Assembly (NCBI GenBank): GCA_009809945.1
Contig: WTPW01000307.1
Location: 66,058-130,057, forward strand
Source: Gigaspora margarita
Lineage: Eukaryota; Glomeromycota; Glomeromycetes; Diversisporales; Gigasporaceae
Length of the DNA stretch: 64,000 nt
Direction: 5' to 3'
A model generated the notes under the pieces. That model ran no database searches. It was given only the letters and a program-made list of their open reading frames with translations, and was not told where the DNA came from. Positions within the stretch are counted from its first letter, which is position 1, and every line of letters starts with the position of its first letter. Both the position numbers and the translations under genes were made by a program. Positions 42,601 to 56,077 of the stretch are shown piece by piece.

Positions 42601-43224
42601 ATTATAATAAGTTTTTAAAACATTTATAGAATAATTTTGATCCATTTTTATATATTTCTAGCCTAGAAGTAACTATAAATTTTAATCTTTATTTATATTT
42701 AAACTTAAAATTCTGATTTAAGTTAGCTTATTATATAATTCTGTTTTAGATTTTTGCAATTTAGCTTTATATTTATAAAAATTAGCTAAGAAACCAGGTT
42801 CAGGTTCAACTTTTTTTGTTACAGTTTGATCTTTATATAATTACAAATTAGTCATATTCTATTGTATAATTGTATAGAGGTATAACTATAAATAAAATAT
42901 TTTATTATAGCTATGCAACTACTAACCAGAAGTGTTTAATATATATATAGTTATAGTGTTTCTAAATTCAGTTTAGTTCAATTTAAGCTCAGGTTTGGAT
43001 TCTATTAAGCCTGAACTAAACTTTGAATTTTGTAGATAATCTAAACTAAACTGTAAATTTATGTACCTGAACTAAACTTGAACTTAAATTATTGGTTCAT
43101 TTCAAGTTCAGTTCAAGTTCATAAACATGTTCAGATTCAATAAAGTATATATAAAGTAAATGATCTTTAAATATCTAAAAAAACTATTATTATTTTATTA
43201 AAAAATAATAGTTATTGTAAATTT
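42601..43224. other. AT-rich sequence with an AGTTCA-rich patch
   Basis: At 42960-43140, AGTTCA/TGAACT words cluster (TTCAAGTTCAGTTCAAGTTC), like the subterminal repeats of hAT MITEs seen elsewhere. Element ends were not fixed. Confidence 0.4.
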
Positions 43225-44065
43225 ATATTAATTATGGCTGTAATTTTCTTAATAGCTACAACTTCAAATCAGCTGAAATTTGTTATAAATAGATAATATT
43301 GGGCTACAATATATAAAATTCATACAATTTAAATTAGTAGTTCCTGGGAAATTGCTTAAATTTATAAGCAATTTTTGTAAGAAATTATAATTTTTAAAAA
43401 TTTTGCTAAATCTTACTACAGGTAATCATCACTATATAATTATAAATTGTTAAAAAAGTAAAGATTTAGAATTAGAGTCTAATAGGGTTTGGATTAAAAG
43501 GATTTGTTTATATATAAATTTTAAAGCTAAGAACTTTTACTTATGGATAATGTTATTTGTAATAGCCTGTTACATGCTTATTTGTAATAGCCTTTATTCT
43601 AACTCAAAATTTTACTAAGACAACACCTATTGCACTTCTAACATAAAATGATCCTCTCACAATTCTGTATTAATCTTAATTCTAACTCTAACCAAACCAT
43701 ATTTTACTATTAATGTGCCTTAATGGGCTATTACAAATAAGCATGTAACAGGCTATTACAAATAAGTTTTTTCTTTACTTATTGTCTAAAGACTTGTTGT
43801 TATAATAAAAATTTTGCTATTAAAGATTTGTTAAATTTTTTCTTTGCTTTACTATTTTAGTTATATAAGATTCTGCAATCTAATTGGTTAAAAATATAAG
43901 TGTAATGATCACCTATAGTGATGTTTAGCAATGTTCATTTTTAAACAATATCTTAGTAACTATTAATTCAAATTGTATGAAATTTAGTATATTATAGCCC
44001 AATATCATATTATTTATAGTAAAAATTTTGATTAATTGTATTTGTAGTTATTGAGAAAATCACAA
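43225..44065. mobile_element. Decayed foldback with ~200-bp arms
   Basis: Left TAGCTACAACTTCAAATCA, ATATTGGGCTACAATATAT and CATACAATTTAAATTAGTAG pair with ACTATTAATTCAAATTGTAT G, ATAGCCCAATATCATATTAT and TTTGTAGTTATTGAGAAAAT on the right. It hosts the MITE at 43553. Confidence 0.55.
43553..43765. mobile_element. MITE with duplicated terminal words
   Basis: About 213 bp. Each 40-bp end is TTATTTGTAATAGCC, CTGTTACATGC, TTATTTGTAATAGCC, perfectly inverted at the other end. The core has CTCAAAATTTTACTAAG and TTCTAACTCTAACC. Confidence 0.7.
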
Positions 44066-44184
44066 CTGGTGCTTCTACAAATCCAAAATAAACCAATTAA
44101 GTTTGAGACTTGTTTGGGTCTGCTAACTGAGTATAAATATTACCAAAAATAAACTATTTTCAAAAATAAGCTATTCTCTGTCTG

Positions 44185-45075
44185 ATAATAGTTTCTATAT
44201 AGTGAAGTCCAATAAATACTATATAAATTGATTAAAGTCACTTATGTAAATTTGTTTGAAAGATCAAAAAATATATATATAGAAATTTTCATTAAAATCA
44301 AAGAAGTTTTAATTATATAGCTTTTAATTTTTATATTCAACAAATAAATAAAGGAGGTTGTTAAATATTGAAGGTTGCTATATCACAGGTTAATATGATT
44401 TGCCAATTAAATCACAGAATCTTGTATAAAAAAACAAATGAAAAATTAGAAAAAATTACCAAAAAAAATCAAAAATTTTAAATAACTTGAAATTTCATTA
44501 TGTAAATTAGTCTTGAGCTTCTAATTAAAAGTTTTTAGTGCTTAATTTAGCATATATATATGCACCTTCTAACCTAATATTAATACTAGTTCGAACCCTA
44601 ACTCTAACTAATAATTATTTTAATTTTTTTTAAATATTAACCTGCGATATCTCAACCTGCTAAATTTATCAAAATCCTAAACAAAAACTTTTTAAAAAAT
44701 AAATATTTGTTGAACTAAAAATTAAATAATAGATAATAAAAAGTCGGACTAAACTAAATAGTGCTCTATTCACTTTGTGCTCTTTATTTTTATATCTTAA
44801 ATTTTACTAGCGTAACTCCTGTTGTACTTCTATTAAAAAATAATTCTTTTACTACTTCTTTAGCTTTAATTTAACTTCAAATGAAATCAATTATTAGTAC
44901 ATTAGGGTAACAAAGTGCACAAGGGCACCATCTAGATTATTTCTAAAAAGTAATTCAATTTTTATAAAAATTTTAGCATATATGTATTTTGATCTTTTGG
45001 ACAAATTTGCTTAAGTAATAATATTCAATTTTTATAGTAGAATTTAAATGTTACTATATAACAATTATTTGTAAT
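44185..45075. mobile_element. Decayed foldback, relative of 62291-62629
   Basis: Left ATAGTTTCTATATAGTGAAG, then AAATTGATTAAAGTCACTTA and TTTGTTTGAAAGATCAAAA. Right, in reverse, ATTGTTATATAGTAACATTT, TTACTTAAGCAAATTTGTCC and AAAAGATCAAAATAC. The same words form the ends of the foldback at 62.3 kb. Confidence 0.5.
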
Positions 45076-46281
45076 TAACCAAAAATTAATTATATTTGAA
45101 AATAAGAGTAGAGACATTTATCACCTAATTTTTTAGGGGGAGGGGTCAGAGGGATTGTCAGGTGCTATATAATATAGTATTATTAGCCAATCAAAATTGC
45201 CAATTTAGATTGAGAAATTGCTTAATCAGACTCAGACTCAATTATAGTTTATTCCAGGTCTAGTCAGAAGTCTGCAGGCTGGTCTAAGTTCAAATATATT
45301 TATGTGTATTTTTTGGTGCTGAGCAAGTTTACTTAGTGCATGAAGTTAGAATTAATTTGTAAAATTTCATGAATTATAAGATTTTATAGAATTTTATTAA
45401 TAAAATTCTATAAAATTATATAATTCACAAATTTTTATTAATTAATCCTAACTTAATGCACTAAGTAAACTTGTTTAGCATCTAAAAATACATCAAATTG
45501 GCATAATTATTTTATTTTACTTGAAATTTAGAGAATAGATGCATAAGTTTGATTTTTGATCAAAAAAGTCAAATTTAACATCTTATCTCCAAATTCAAGT
45601 AAAATAAAAACTATACTGTTGAACAATAAATTTTTAGGTACAGAACTAGTTTACTTAGTGCATTAAGTTAGAATTAATTAGTAAAATTTGTGAATCATAA
45701 GATTTTATAGAATTTTCTTAATAAAATTTTACAAAATCTTATTATTCGCAAAATTTTACTAATTAATTCTAACTTAATGCACTAAGCAAACTTGTTTAGC
45801 ACCTAAAAATACATTAAATTGATAGTATAGTTTTTATTTTACTTGAAATTTGGAAATAAGATACTTAAATTTGACTTTTTTGATCAAAAATTCAAAATTA
45901 TGCATCTATTCTCTAAAGTTCAAAAAAGTAAAAATAATTATACCGATTTGATGTATTTTTAGATACTGAACAAGTTTACTTAATGCATAAAATTAGTGTT
46001 AATTAATAAAAATTTGTGAATTATGAGATTTTATAGAATTTTATTAATAAAATTCTATAAAATCTATTTTTTTAAAAAAAACTCTTTCTGCAAATCTGCA
46101 AATCACTATACAAACAAAAACTAAACGGACAGAGTAATAAAAAATATGGTCTACCGTGGCGAAGAAATAAATTAGTAGCCATACTAACATTGCCTGACGC
46201 CTTCGGTCCCCCCAACTAAAGCCTCAGCATAAGACGAACTCAGAGAAAGCATTTTACACACTACCAACACTATCAAAACTG

Positions 46282-48486
46282 TTGCCGACTATGTCAGCAA
46301 CACAATCCATGGATACTTCTAGTGAGGTTACCACTGACCATCAAAATATACATACCAATGAAAGTATAGACATAGTCAGACTACCCAAGCATGCAGCAAA
46401 AAAAGTTAAGGCATCGACAAGTAGCGAAAATGATATGTCAATAACTACAAGCCCACTTTCTACCCAAATAATGTTAATCCAAAATGACGAAATAATGGAA
46501 CCCCAAAAAATTCAACTATTGTACTACTCCGCAAAAAAGCCAGTGTACCACATAAGAAGCCCATAGCACAGATCTACCAGGCATGAAATTCTCACATGAT
46601 AATCCTTATATAGTCATTGCACCCGCAGCAGATTCTCACGATGATCAAGATATAACAATGCAGCAATGTGAACAAACACAAGATACTCAAAAAGTAATAG
46701 AGCAACAACAATAGATGAAACGGGCAACATAGAGGAAGCAAAAAAAGCTGTTTTAGAGGATGAATCACTATACATAGACTTCCTGCTAACCAATATGGGC
46801 CCCACAAAAAAGGATGATGATGCACACTCTATTACTAGTCACACTACACCGCACAGGATGGATACAGATGCAAACTCTAATGCAACAATTGAAGGCACAG
46901 AAATACCACATCGCTCATATAGCTCAGTACTAAAAAATAAAGACCAAATACTTCAAGAAATAGAAGTGGTTGACTCTACAGGCTGGCCGGACACAATCAA
47001 AACACGCATGAACAATAGACGTAAAGCTCTTCGTGAGACAATGCTAGACACAACAGATTGGCAATATGATACTATACACTAGGTCTTCCAGAACCTAATG
47101 AGACTAGGGGAATTCATTCGACACAAATTTTTAAATAAACCTACGAACCTGGTGATACTTGCAGCAATACAACTGAAGCTATACTACAGGGACACAGCCT
47201 TCTTTCGCACCTTCACTCAGCAAACTGCATCCCAACTGCAACATCAAAAAGACTTCATACTCCTCCTAAACAAGGCTATAGACCAGTATAAGGTTATGCA
47301 CGACATACCAATGACAAACAAAACAAACTGTGACCAAATATTTCTCAAGTTAAAGGAAAAAATTGCAATTGACTACCTCACAAATATGGAAATCATTAAC
47401 TTAGATGCACACAGTATAGCACAATACATATTTTACCTAATGTGATTTGCAAAAATCATGCCCAGCTTCAGATTTGACAAGCTGCGAGCAATTATTAGGA
47501 CAATTCAAGAGGAAGCGCTAATACCATTACTGGATGAGACAGATGACATCACAGAAGATGTGAAAAAAATAATACCATTCGACCTATTAATAGAAGACAG
47601 ACATCAAACCAGACACATAGTAGCTGCATTAAGGCATATCTTCAGTTTCACACAACTAAGTGATAAATACTTTATGATACAAAGGGAACCACTACTACAA
47701 TACCTGGCACAACTCCAGGAAGAAATAAAAGGCTTATTCCCTATTCGCTCTATACTGAACCTCAAAAGACTATCAGAATACTGCGGCATAGTACAAAAAT
47801 ACTATACGTTCAAGGAGCTACCCCCTCCTACTTTAACCTGCCTGAACCAAAACCTGAACTACTGACAACCCCCAGGCACTCAATAGTGATATTGCATATT
47901 TATTTCCATTCACTCCCAGAGATCAACAGCATTTCAGACAACACGTCGACATACTTCGGGAGCACTACTCCTTCAAAAGAATCCCTAATGACTACATTAG
48001 ACCCAAGCACAAATTACCAGAATCACCAGTAAACCTCAAGTTAAGAAATAACTACACTTTTCCTATTACAGACAAACTATATGCAAGCACCTAATCAAAG
48101 AAATTACAGAGGAATTCAAAATAATGGAACCCCTCCCACTATCTTACACCAATATTAACTATACTGATAAGCCTAACCTACCTGAAGACCCAAAACATAT
48201 CATCGGGATGGGACTTGTCACCCTGATTAGAGACCTCAAAATGTTGGTCATCGTGGCCTGGTGTCTTCGAAAACTCTACTTCTTCTATAAATTACCAGAG
48301 CATTGGATAAAGATAAAGGAACCAACAGGCACAAGTACCAAAAGCACGAAACCCGCATTACCTAATGACTTGGATACATTACTGGAGAAATTACGTAATA
48401 CTAAAGACACTCTGCACATATCTATTACCAATTATAATAAGCTCAATGATACCCTAAAATGGCTCCAAGAAAAATATGAATACTAA
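46282..48486 (+). pseudogene. LINE ORF1 (decayed)
   Basis: A threonine/serine-rich N-terminus (MPTMSATQSMDTSSEVTTDH) and later helical, lysine-rich segments are spread over open pieces at 46282-46566, 46795-47082, 47098-47445, 47458-47865 and 48124-48486, in the same direction but different frames. ORF1 proteins of LINEs bind the element RNA. I see no CCHC knuckle. The pieces are joined by several in-frame stops (for example between 47082 and 47098 and at 47443-47445) and frameshifts. Assignment rests on position before ORF2. Confidence 0.65.
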
Positions 48487-51400
48487 TGCATACTCCCGTA
48501 TATATATGATTTACTGAACAGACCCAACTCGGATTGGGACCTGTACAAATATGATGATCTTTACTGAAAATATGGCAAATCTGCTCACCACAAAAACAAT
48601 ACATGAAATACATGTAACAGACAATTATAACACCATAAAGCATAGCAATTCACTCAACTTTACTACACACAATATACAAGGTCTAAAAAACAAACTCAAA
48701 TGGGAAACTTGGATAGAAGTTTGTGTAAGGGAAAATCTGCACATAATAAGTATGACAGAAACAAAATTCCCAGAAGGCAACTCAACCAAACTAAAATTAA
48801 CAAACCCATACTACAAAATATTCATGGCCAATTGCACAGAACTGGAAGCTAATAAAAATGCTGCATGCATGGGAACAGCATTAGCAGTCTGCAATTCAAT
48901 TCAGCCTTATATACAAAATGTTCAAGCTATACCTGCTATATTAGTGATGCTCAACTTTGCTTTTTCTAGAAACAATAGAATAAGGGTAATCTCTACCTAT
49001 CTACCATCAAATAATTGTGAACTATCACTTAGGGCACAACACCAAATAATAGAATAGATAAAGATCACAGTAACGAGAAACCATTGAATAATCGTTCTAG
49101 GAGATTTTAATGATAAACTATACAATAAGCAAAGTAAAGCTAGCATGCCCATACTCCAATTTATGCATAACTATAACATGATTAACCACATAGACTACCA
49201 TGCGATCATGGAACCTATATGGCAAAGAGGAGATAGAAATAGCCAGATTGATAATATTTGGACAACAGCCAGCTTGGTACCACAGTGCAGCTTCTTATTA
49301 ATTATCAGCTTAGCATTCTCGACTGCTAGCAACCACAAAATACTAATGATTACATGGCATCATAACCTGAACCTACAAGCTCTGAGGGCAAAGAAAAATA
49401 GGTGAAAGGTGTATCTTTATAGCAAAATGGATCAATCTAAATAGGAAGAATTCACAAAAGAGGTCAATGACAGGCTCCACAAATTAAATGTAGAACTCAA
49501 AGTACCCATTACTAAAATAAAGGTCCTAGACAAAACATGGCACAACCTTAGTCTTGCAATAAAACAGGCAGCAACCCAACACATTCTATTTATATATAAA
49601 CAATCCCATAGGTTCCATACCTTCAGCCAAACTGTGACAAACTTACACTAGGCACTGACATACATAAACAAAATACTTCAAAAGCTCCTACATATGCCCA
49701 TCTCTTATTCAATACAGAACATTAGGGCCAGAATAAACAAACTAATCACTAAAATTAACAGGCTTGCCCAGTGTAACATAGCACAAATCAATAATATAGA
49801 CCTGTTCACTCAAAAGAGCCCAGCACTAATATCAATGGTAAAAAGATACAGAACGGCTATATGGCAAGCTTGCAATATTGTAAATAACAATGAACACAGA
49901 GACACAATTAATAACTTCATTGAAAAAAGGTACAGTAACTTTACTGCAACACTACCTTCATGATCGACAGTATACTCAAAAGACACACAGACCAAGTTGA
50001 ACTACCAAACATCAAAAAAGGGGATACAGTCATAAAAGACCTGGTCGAGATCATGACGGAGGAGACACACCACTTTGAGAGATGGACAGCATGAAAAGAA
50101 CCAAATATGACACTATGGCATGAATGGGAAAGAGACTACTATCCAAAAGACAACATTATGGAAGCATGGTATGAGAAAGTAACCCAACCCATACTGATTG
50201 AGGAAATCACCAAAACAATCAATCAGGCACCAAATGGAAAGGCCTCAGCCCCGAGCTTACCTCTAATGAAATGTTGAAAAAACTACCCACAAATGCACTC
50301 GAAATGCTAAAACAAATTTTTAACGACTGCCTTCTGCTAAATCAGGTCCCAAAAATGTGGAAACATGGCAAAATTTACCCTATCTCAAAAAAAACCTATT
50401 TTTACTGGCTACCTATCAGATACCAGGCCTATCACCCTCATAGAATACACACGTAAAATATTCACTAAAATACTAACTAACCGCCTGAGCAGCGTCATGA
50501 TGAAATATGATATACTGTCACCGCACAATCATGTAGCATTACCGCAAATGTCAACAGCTTATCCTATTAATACAATTACACACATACTTGAGAATGCACA
50601 ACTTCACAACAAAGAATTTTGGCTTTTGGCACAGGATATGTCAAAAGCCTATGATTCAGTGCACATACCCCTCCTGCAGAAAGCAATGTAAAGAATAAAA
50701 ATTTCCTAAAAAATTGCTAACATAATCACAGACATTTTTACCTCCAGGACTAACACAATAATAACTAGTCAGGGCATGACTAAACCCTATCAAGTACATG
50801 ATGAGATCGACCAGGAGGAGATGATTACTTCCCTCCTATGGCACATTTACTATGACCTGCTAATAGACAAAATGGCAACGAAATACCATGGATACGAGCT
50901 AACAACCTCTACGCCCACATCCGAAGAGATTACTGTAGCACAATTCTCATGCTTAGCGTTCATGGATGACACAATTGGGATCGCAATCAAAGAAAAAACT
51001 GGAAAACATTATAAGCACCGCAGAATCTTTCTTCAATATGACGCAGATTTGGACCAACCCCAGCAAGTCCACACTAATTACAAACAACTACCATAGGCAT
51101 GACCACAGCATTACATTCAATGAGACCCCCATATATAACCTACTACAGAACTAAGCATTCAGGTTTCTAGGCTGCTGGTTCATTAGAACAAAATCTCATA
51201 AAGCAATCCATACAATCATTACTCAGGAAGTAGAACAAGCCATCAAGAAGCTAAGACAAGCAAAAATCACTGACAAGCAAGCTGTATACATAACTAATGC
51301 TATGATTCTCACTAGACTCGCCTACAGGACCCAGAACACCTTCCTATCCAAAACCCAATGTGACCAAATAACACAGAGATACACTAATCTCACCAAGTTA

Positions 51401-53265
51401 AAGGCTGGACTAGCTTCTACTATGCCAGATGCAACAATACATTACCACCTAATCTTTGGCCTAAAAAAAGCAAATAACATCCAAACTCTTCAACACATAT
51501 CTAACCTTATCAAACTAATCAACTATCCCCTGTTCAAAAACTCGACCCTCAAAATTAGATTACAACAGCTACAACAAAATGCTACTACAAATTTGTCTAT
51601 ACTCGAATCCCGCCCAGTCTTTACAATGAGTGAACAATACACAACTACAGCGAAGGTAATCATAGTATTACATGAGAATGGGATAACACTACACAGGGAC
51701 AATACACGATGGCCAGTTCCACGCCCTGAAATAGAATCGACAGTTAATACTCTGCTAACTAATCTAAAAAAAGCCCATAACCTGAAAGGAAAACTGAACA
51801 AACATATATAGAACAATTAACAAACCTAGACAACTCCAAAGCCCTAAAATGGCAAGAAATCCACTACTGCATTCAAAAAATATCAAGAGGCCAGCAACCA
51901 AACTAGGTAGAGATGCTAGACGCTGAGATAGCAGCGGCACAACAAATACAGAAAAATTTGATCAACCCAACCCCTTCGTAGCTCCACCAATCACAAAAGA
52001 GAAAATAACTGGTTGGGTATTCTCAATGACACACGGGCAATATGAAAAAGTTAGCAGTGTAAAAAAAAGGGCACAAAAGCAGAACACTATTTAGTCAGGC
52101 ACTGGCAAACCACATCATCAAACTCACATATGCTAGTAAAATACAAGGGGTGCCACCAGTGAGAATATTATGATAATATATGCATAATGGTATGCAAAAG
52201 GTCACAATTGATAGAAGTGCAGGTCAGTAGCAAAAAGAAGATACACACAAATACAGAAGATCTTTGGAATGCAAGAGCACAGGAAGCATACACGGTACTA
52301 CACAAATACAACTAATGGAACACATACACTACATACAAAGACCAGTCTGTAAAAGACATTATGACAGCAGTACCCCATATAAAGGAAAGGCATGAGACAT
52401 ATACCAAAGGCTATTTGGAAACAAGAGCGAATTACAGCAATACTGCACATATACCAAAAAGCGCCAACCCCTACAGGATCTTGGGAAATAACCAAACCTG
52501 AAGGAAAATACCTTATGCACACTAGTAGCATCACATGGCCGACAACAATGAAGGTGGTAATTACGAACTTAATCACACTATTCATGGTAGTACCATACGG
52601 ATCCAGACTTAACCTAATTACAGAAGATACACAAACGGTTAGGCTCATATGACAGGTAACGAACTCGCACCAATACAAAATCAAGCAAAACAATATTCAG
52701 CACCTCTACATTTATATACTATCAATGAAAGCAGTTACTATCAAAAAAGATCTTAGAATCTGAGTTACTAGAGGTAGTACCAAAGCTGGACGACCTGACA
52801 CCTGCGACCCCGATGGAGGTACTAACAGAGAAAATTCTCAATACGGTATATACGCCGAAACTGCAAAACCACATCTTTCCACACAACCCAAGAAGGCTAC
52901 TAAGGCACCTCCAAAATGCTAGGACCATGGTCGAATGGCACAACCTCAACAGAACAAGACTATAGAATAAAGCACCAACTATGCTAGATTGGGAGAGGAC
53001 CTTCAAACTTGTAAACTATCATAATACTCCACTTAGCAGGTTCACCTACCCCTCACAGTCAAAGATAAAAAACATCAAAATCAAAATCATTCTAAATGAA
53101 CTACCAACAATGGAAAACCTACAAAAAAGACACCCTAGTACATATATGTCCTCTACATGTAACCAATGCCAAAACCACGCGGAAAATTTTCTACACATAC
53201 TAACATGCAGTACAAAATGATAAACATACGTACTATCATCAAGAAGACCGTAAGTCGCACTATAA

Positions 53266-53961
53266 GGGCTGTGTCATTAATCACCTGATTATTTTTTATC
53301 AGAGGCCTACCCCTTCACTTTTCTTTAATTGCTGATCCAGATAAGATCAGCAGAATTTCTATATTAGAAATTGGGGCAAAATTCCTATGATATTAACTAT
53401 ATGCTGAAATCTGAGCGGAGTCAAATGAAAAGTATTTTTTTATTAAGTTAACAACACATCTCGATATTTAAAAGTTGTAGAGCTCGTCGAGACGCATTTA
53501 AAGGTGGCTAGATCATCCAAATCGGCCCAGTGGATGGCGATATATTATTAAAAAACGATTGGCCGACTATGTAAAATCTCTATATAAACAAACTTTGTTT
53601 GCATAGAGATTTTACATAGTTGGCCAATCGTTTTTTAATAATATCTCGCTATCCACTGGGCCGATTTGGATGATCTAACCACCTTTAGATGCGTCTCGAC
53701 GAGCTCTACAACTTTTAATTAATCGAGAGATGTGTTGTTAACTTAATAAAAAAATACTTTTATTTGACTCACTCAGATTTCAGCATATAATAAAAATTTA
53801 TATTGTACTTATCCCCAAAATTTACTATTGTCCCAATATAGTAATTCTGCCGATCTTATCAGGATCATCAATTAATATATATATAGTCAGGTTCTTATAT
53901 ATAATTTTAACTTTTTTTACCCCTCCTCCACCTAAAAAATCACCTAATTTTTGTCACACCC
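53266..53961 (+). mobile_element. PIF/Harbinger-type MITE, copy 3, inside the LINE
   Basis: Flanked by TAA (53263-53265, 53962-53964). GGGCTGTGTCATTAATCACC at the left and TTTTTGTCACACCC at the right match copies 1 and 2. It is 696 bp because a palindrome (53325-53875) is inserted in the middle. It interrupts LINE ORF2. Confidence 0.85.
53325..53875. mobile_element. ~550-bp palindrome carrying the recurrent motif
   Basis: Arms TAATTGCTGATCCAGATAAG and CTTATCAGGATCATCAATTA pair along their length, apex near 53600 (CAAACTTTGTTTG). The inner arm has GTTGTAGAGCTCGTCGAGAC, GATCATCCAAATCGGCCCAG and TGGATGGCGATATATTATTA, very close to the foldback at 39062. The outer arm has GCTGAAATCTGAGCGGAGTC. 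Confidence 0.75.
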
Positions 53962-55189
53962 TAAACAATTACGGCATTCAACTAACAGATACAGACGTAT
54001 TTGTAGAAAAATTTATAGAAAAACATATTACAAACTGAATGCCAACTCCAATTGCGATAATCCATAATTCATGTAAACTACCCAAGAGTACTAGGGCAAA
54101 CAAAGAGAAGAAAGGTGACTCTATGGTATACTTGTACCACCATATCATTAAATCCATCCAGGAGGAAGTCTGGAAACCAAGATGCACTAAACACACAATG
54201 GCCAAGATCCAAAAATAGCTAATGGAGGTGAGCCACATGACCCACCACTGCAGCCATCCAGCGACATACGAAAGCAATATATATACAATACATGGTTAGA
54301 TAGTTTCATCTCATTTAATTCATCACCCTTCCACATTTCATACAAATACTAGATAGGTCGTGACCTTTCTTAGTCAAAGTTTAGGTTAAAAGTAAATAGT
54401 GAATTCACTTAGCTTTAGTCTCATAATCCCATAGATTAGAGAAAAATAAATACTGCAATAATGTAATAGATTTATGTCAATCTAATAAAGGAACTGAGAC
54501 ACAAACTCGCTTTTAAAAAAAAAAAAATTCTATAAAATCTTATGATTCACACAATTTCACTATTTAATCATAATTTAATATACTAAGTAAACTTATTCAG
54601 CATCTAAAAATACATTAAATTAGCAGAATTGTTTTTATTTTACTTGAAATTTGGAGAAAAGATGCTTAAATTTGACTTTTTTGATCAAAATCAAAAACCA
54701 TGCATCTAATATCTAAATTTTAAGTAAAATAAAAACATTGCTACTGATTTGATGAATTTTTGGATGTGGAACAAGTTTACTTAGTGCATAAAGTTAGACT
54801 TAATTAATAAAAATTTGGAATTATAAGATTTTATAAAATTTTATTAATAAGATTCTATAAAATCTTATGATTCACAAAATTTTACCAATTAATTCTAACT
54901 TTATGCACTAATTAAACTTTGTTTATCACCAAAAAATATATATAAACATATCCAGATTCAGATTAGTCAGCAGACTTTGGACTAAATCTAAACCAAACTC
55001 AGACTTGATTAAAGTCTGATTTTGGTCTGGTCAGTATATATTTTTTGCTTGAATTTGATTGGCTAATTTAGTCTCAGGTGGGGGGAGGGGGTACCCTCTT
55101 AAGAGGTAGAAATCACCTGATAAATGTCTCTACTCTAAGCTATTTTCTAATTTTTTGTATTCAAAATCATCAAAAAATATAGCTTATTT

Positions 55190-55900
55190 TTGAAAACAGT
55201 ACTGTATATATTTACTTAAAGTATGAAGTTAGAATTAATTAATAAATTTAGAAAATTATAATATTTTGTACAGTATAATTTTATTATTAAAATTATCAAA
55301 AATATTAAATTGTGCTAAATAATAATAAATTTTTATACTAAGTAAACATGTTAGCATTAAAAATATATCAAATCAGTATATTTCATTTTAATTTTCTTTT
55401 AATTTGAAGAAAGAATATTTAATTTGGTAATTTTTATCAAAAATTCAACATTATACATTTTTGTTTCAAAATTTTTTTTAAAAAAATAAAATACACTAAA
55501 ATGATGTATTTTTTGATAGTGCACAAATTTACTTATAGCAAAAGTTAGAATCAATTAGTAAAATTTATAATTACAAATTTATTAAAATTATTATATTACT
55601 TGAAATTTTACTAATTATTAAAACTTCTTGCTTAAGTAAACTTGTTCAGCACTAAAATTATATTAAACAGTATATTTTATATTGGTTTTTTTAAAATTTG
55701 AAATAAAAATGTTTGTTTTTGAATTTTTGATAACAATTTCTAAAATAAGCATCTTTTTATCAAATTTTAAGAAAAAATAAGATAAAATTTACCAATTTGA
55801 TATATTGTTTGATACATAACAAATTTACTTAGTAAAAGAAATTATGATCAATTAGTAAACCTGCAAGTAATATAATATTTTAGAGAATTACTATTTTCAC
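55190..55900. repeat. Diverged copies of the 322-bp palindrome unit
   Basis: TTTACTTAxxGxATGAAGTTAG-like starts at about 55205, 55520 and 55820. Much more diverged than the units inside 45106-55135 and lying outside its right end, so an older copy. Confidence 0.5.
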
Positions 55901-56077
55901 CATGATATTTTGCTATTTTTACTATAGCTATGCAAGATTTTTTATTTTTAGTATTCAAAATAATAAATCTAATTCTCTACTCCAATAGGAACTGTTTCAT
56001 TATTTGTAGATTGGTTACACAATTGATAAAAGCCTTTTTTATATTGTTTTACAATGCTTTTTAGGAAGCTTGTATAA

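Larger units (their letters stand above)
48551..54297 (+). pseudogene. LINE ORF2: endonuclease, reverse transcriptase, RNase H, Cys/His end (decayed)
   Basis: ORF2 nicks target DNA and reverse-transcribes the element. Endonuclease: NFTTHNIQGL with the conserved Asn, then MTETKFPEG with the catalytic Glu (48650-48780), and a GDFND-like motif near 49100. Reverse transcriptase: RPITLIEYTRKIFTKILTNR (50425-50490), AQDMSKAYDS (about 50630) and FMDDTIGIA at 50959-50985, the FxDD box. RNase H: SITWPTTMKV and VPYGSRLNLITEDTQTV (52525-52650), where the usual Asp of TDS is displaced. The terminal motif is CNQCQNHAENFLHILTC (about 53158-53209). A C-terminal part with EEVWKPRCTKHTMAKIQK lies at 54150-54215, beyond the inserted DNA element at 53266-53961. 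More than ten stops or frameshifts. Inactive. Confidence 0.85.
46066..54525 (+). mobile_element. LINE (non-LTR retrotransposon) with EN, RT and RNase H remnants
   Basis: About 7.8 kb without its own insertion. It ends in AATAAAGGAACTGAGACACA followed by poly(A) (54515-54527). AATTCTATAAAATCT flanks it at 46051-46065 and 54526-54540, so it looks full-length. The host is the 322-bp palindrome unit, whose sequence resumes exactly after the tail. Domain order fits a Tad/I-like LINE with an APE endonuclease and RNase H. It is less AT-rich than the surroundings. Both frames are interrupted repeatedly and a 696-bp DNA element sits near the 3' end. Confidence 0.9.
45106..55135. mobile_element. PIF/Harbinger-like element built of 322-bp double-palindrome units
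   Basis: Ends GAGTAGAGACATTTATCACC and the partner GGTGATAAATGTCTCTACTC region on the right, with TAA at 45103-45105 and 55136-55138. The interior has at least four tandem units of about 322 bp (starts near 45325, 45647, 45970, 54770). Each unit holds two dyads: one around ATTTTATTAATAAAAT within GTGAATTATAAGATTTTATA, one around TTTGATCAAAAA. Edges also carry CAGACTTTGGAC/GTCTGCAGGC words. The LINE at 46066 interrupts the third unit. No transposase. Confidence 0.7.

Noticed and set aside
43225-44065. Bacterial-type attenuator or riboswitch-like stem-loops
   Set aside because: The stems are arms of foldback elements in a eukaryotic repeat region with no adjacent gene.
51523-53006. Long minus-strand frames in the LINE region (51523-51816, 52298-52693, 52722-53006)
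   Set aside because: Antisense to ORF2; hydrophobic content results from complementing Thr/Lys/Asn-rich coding sequence.
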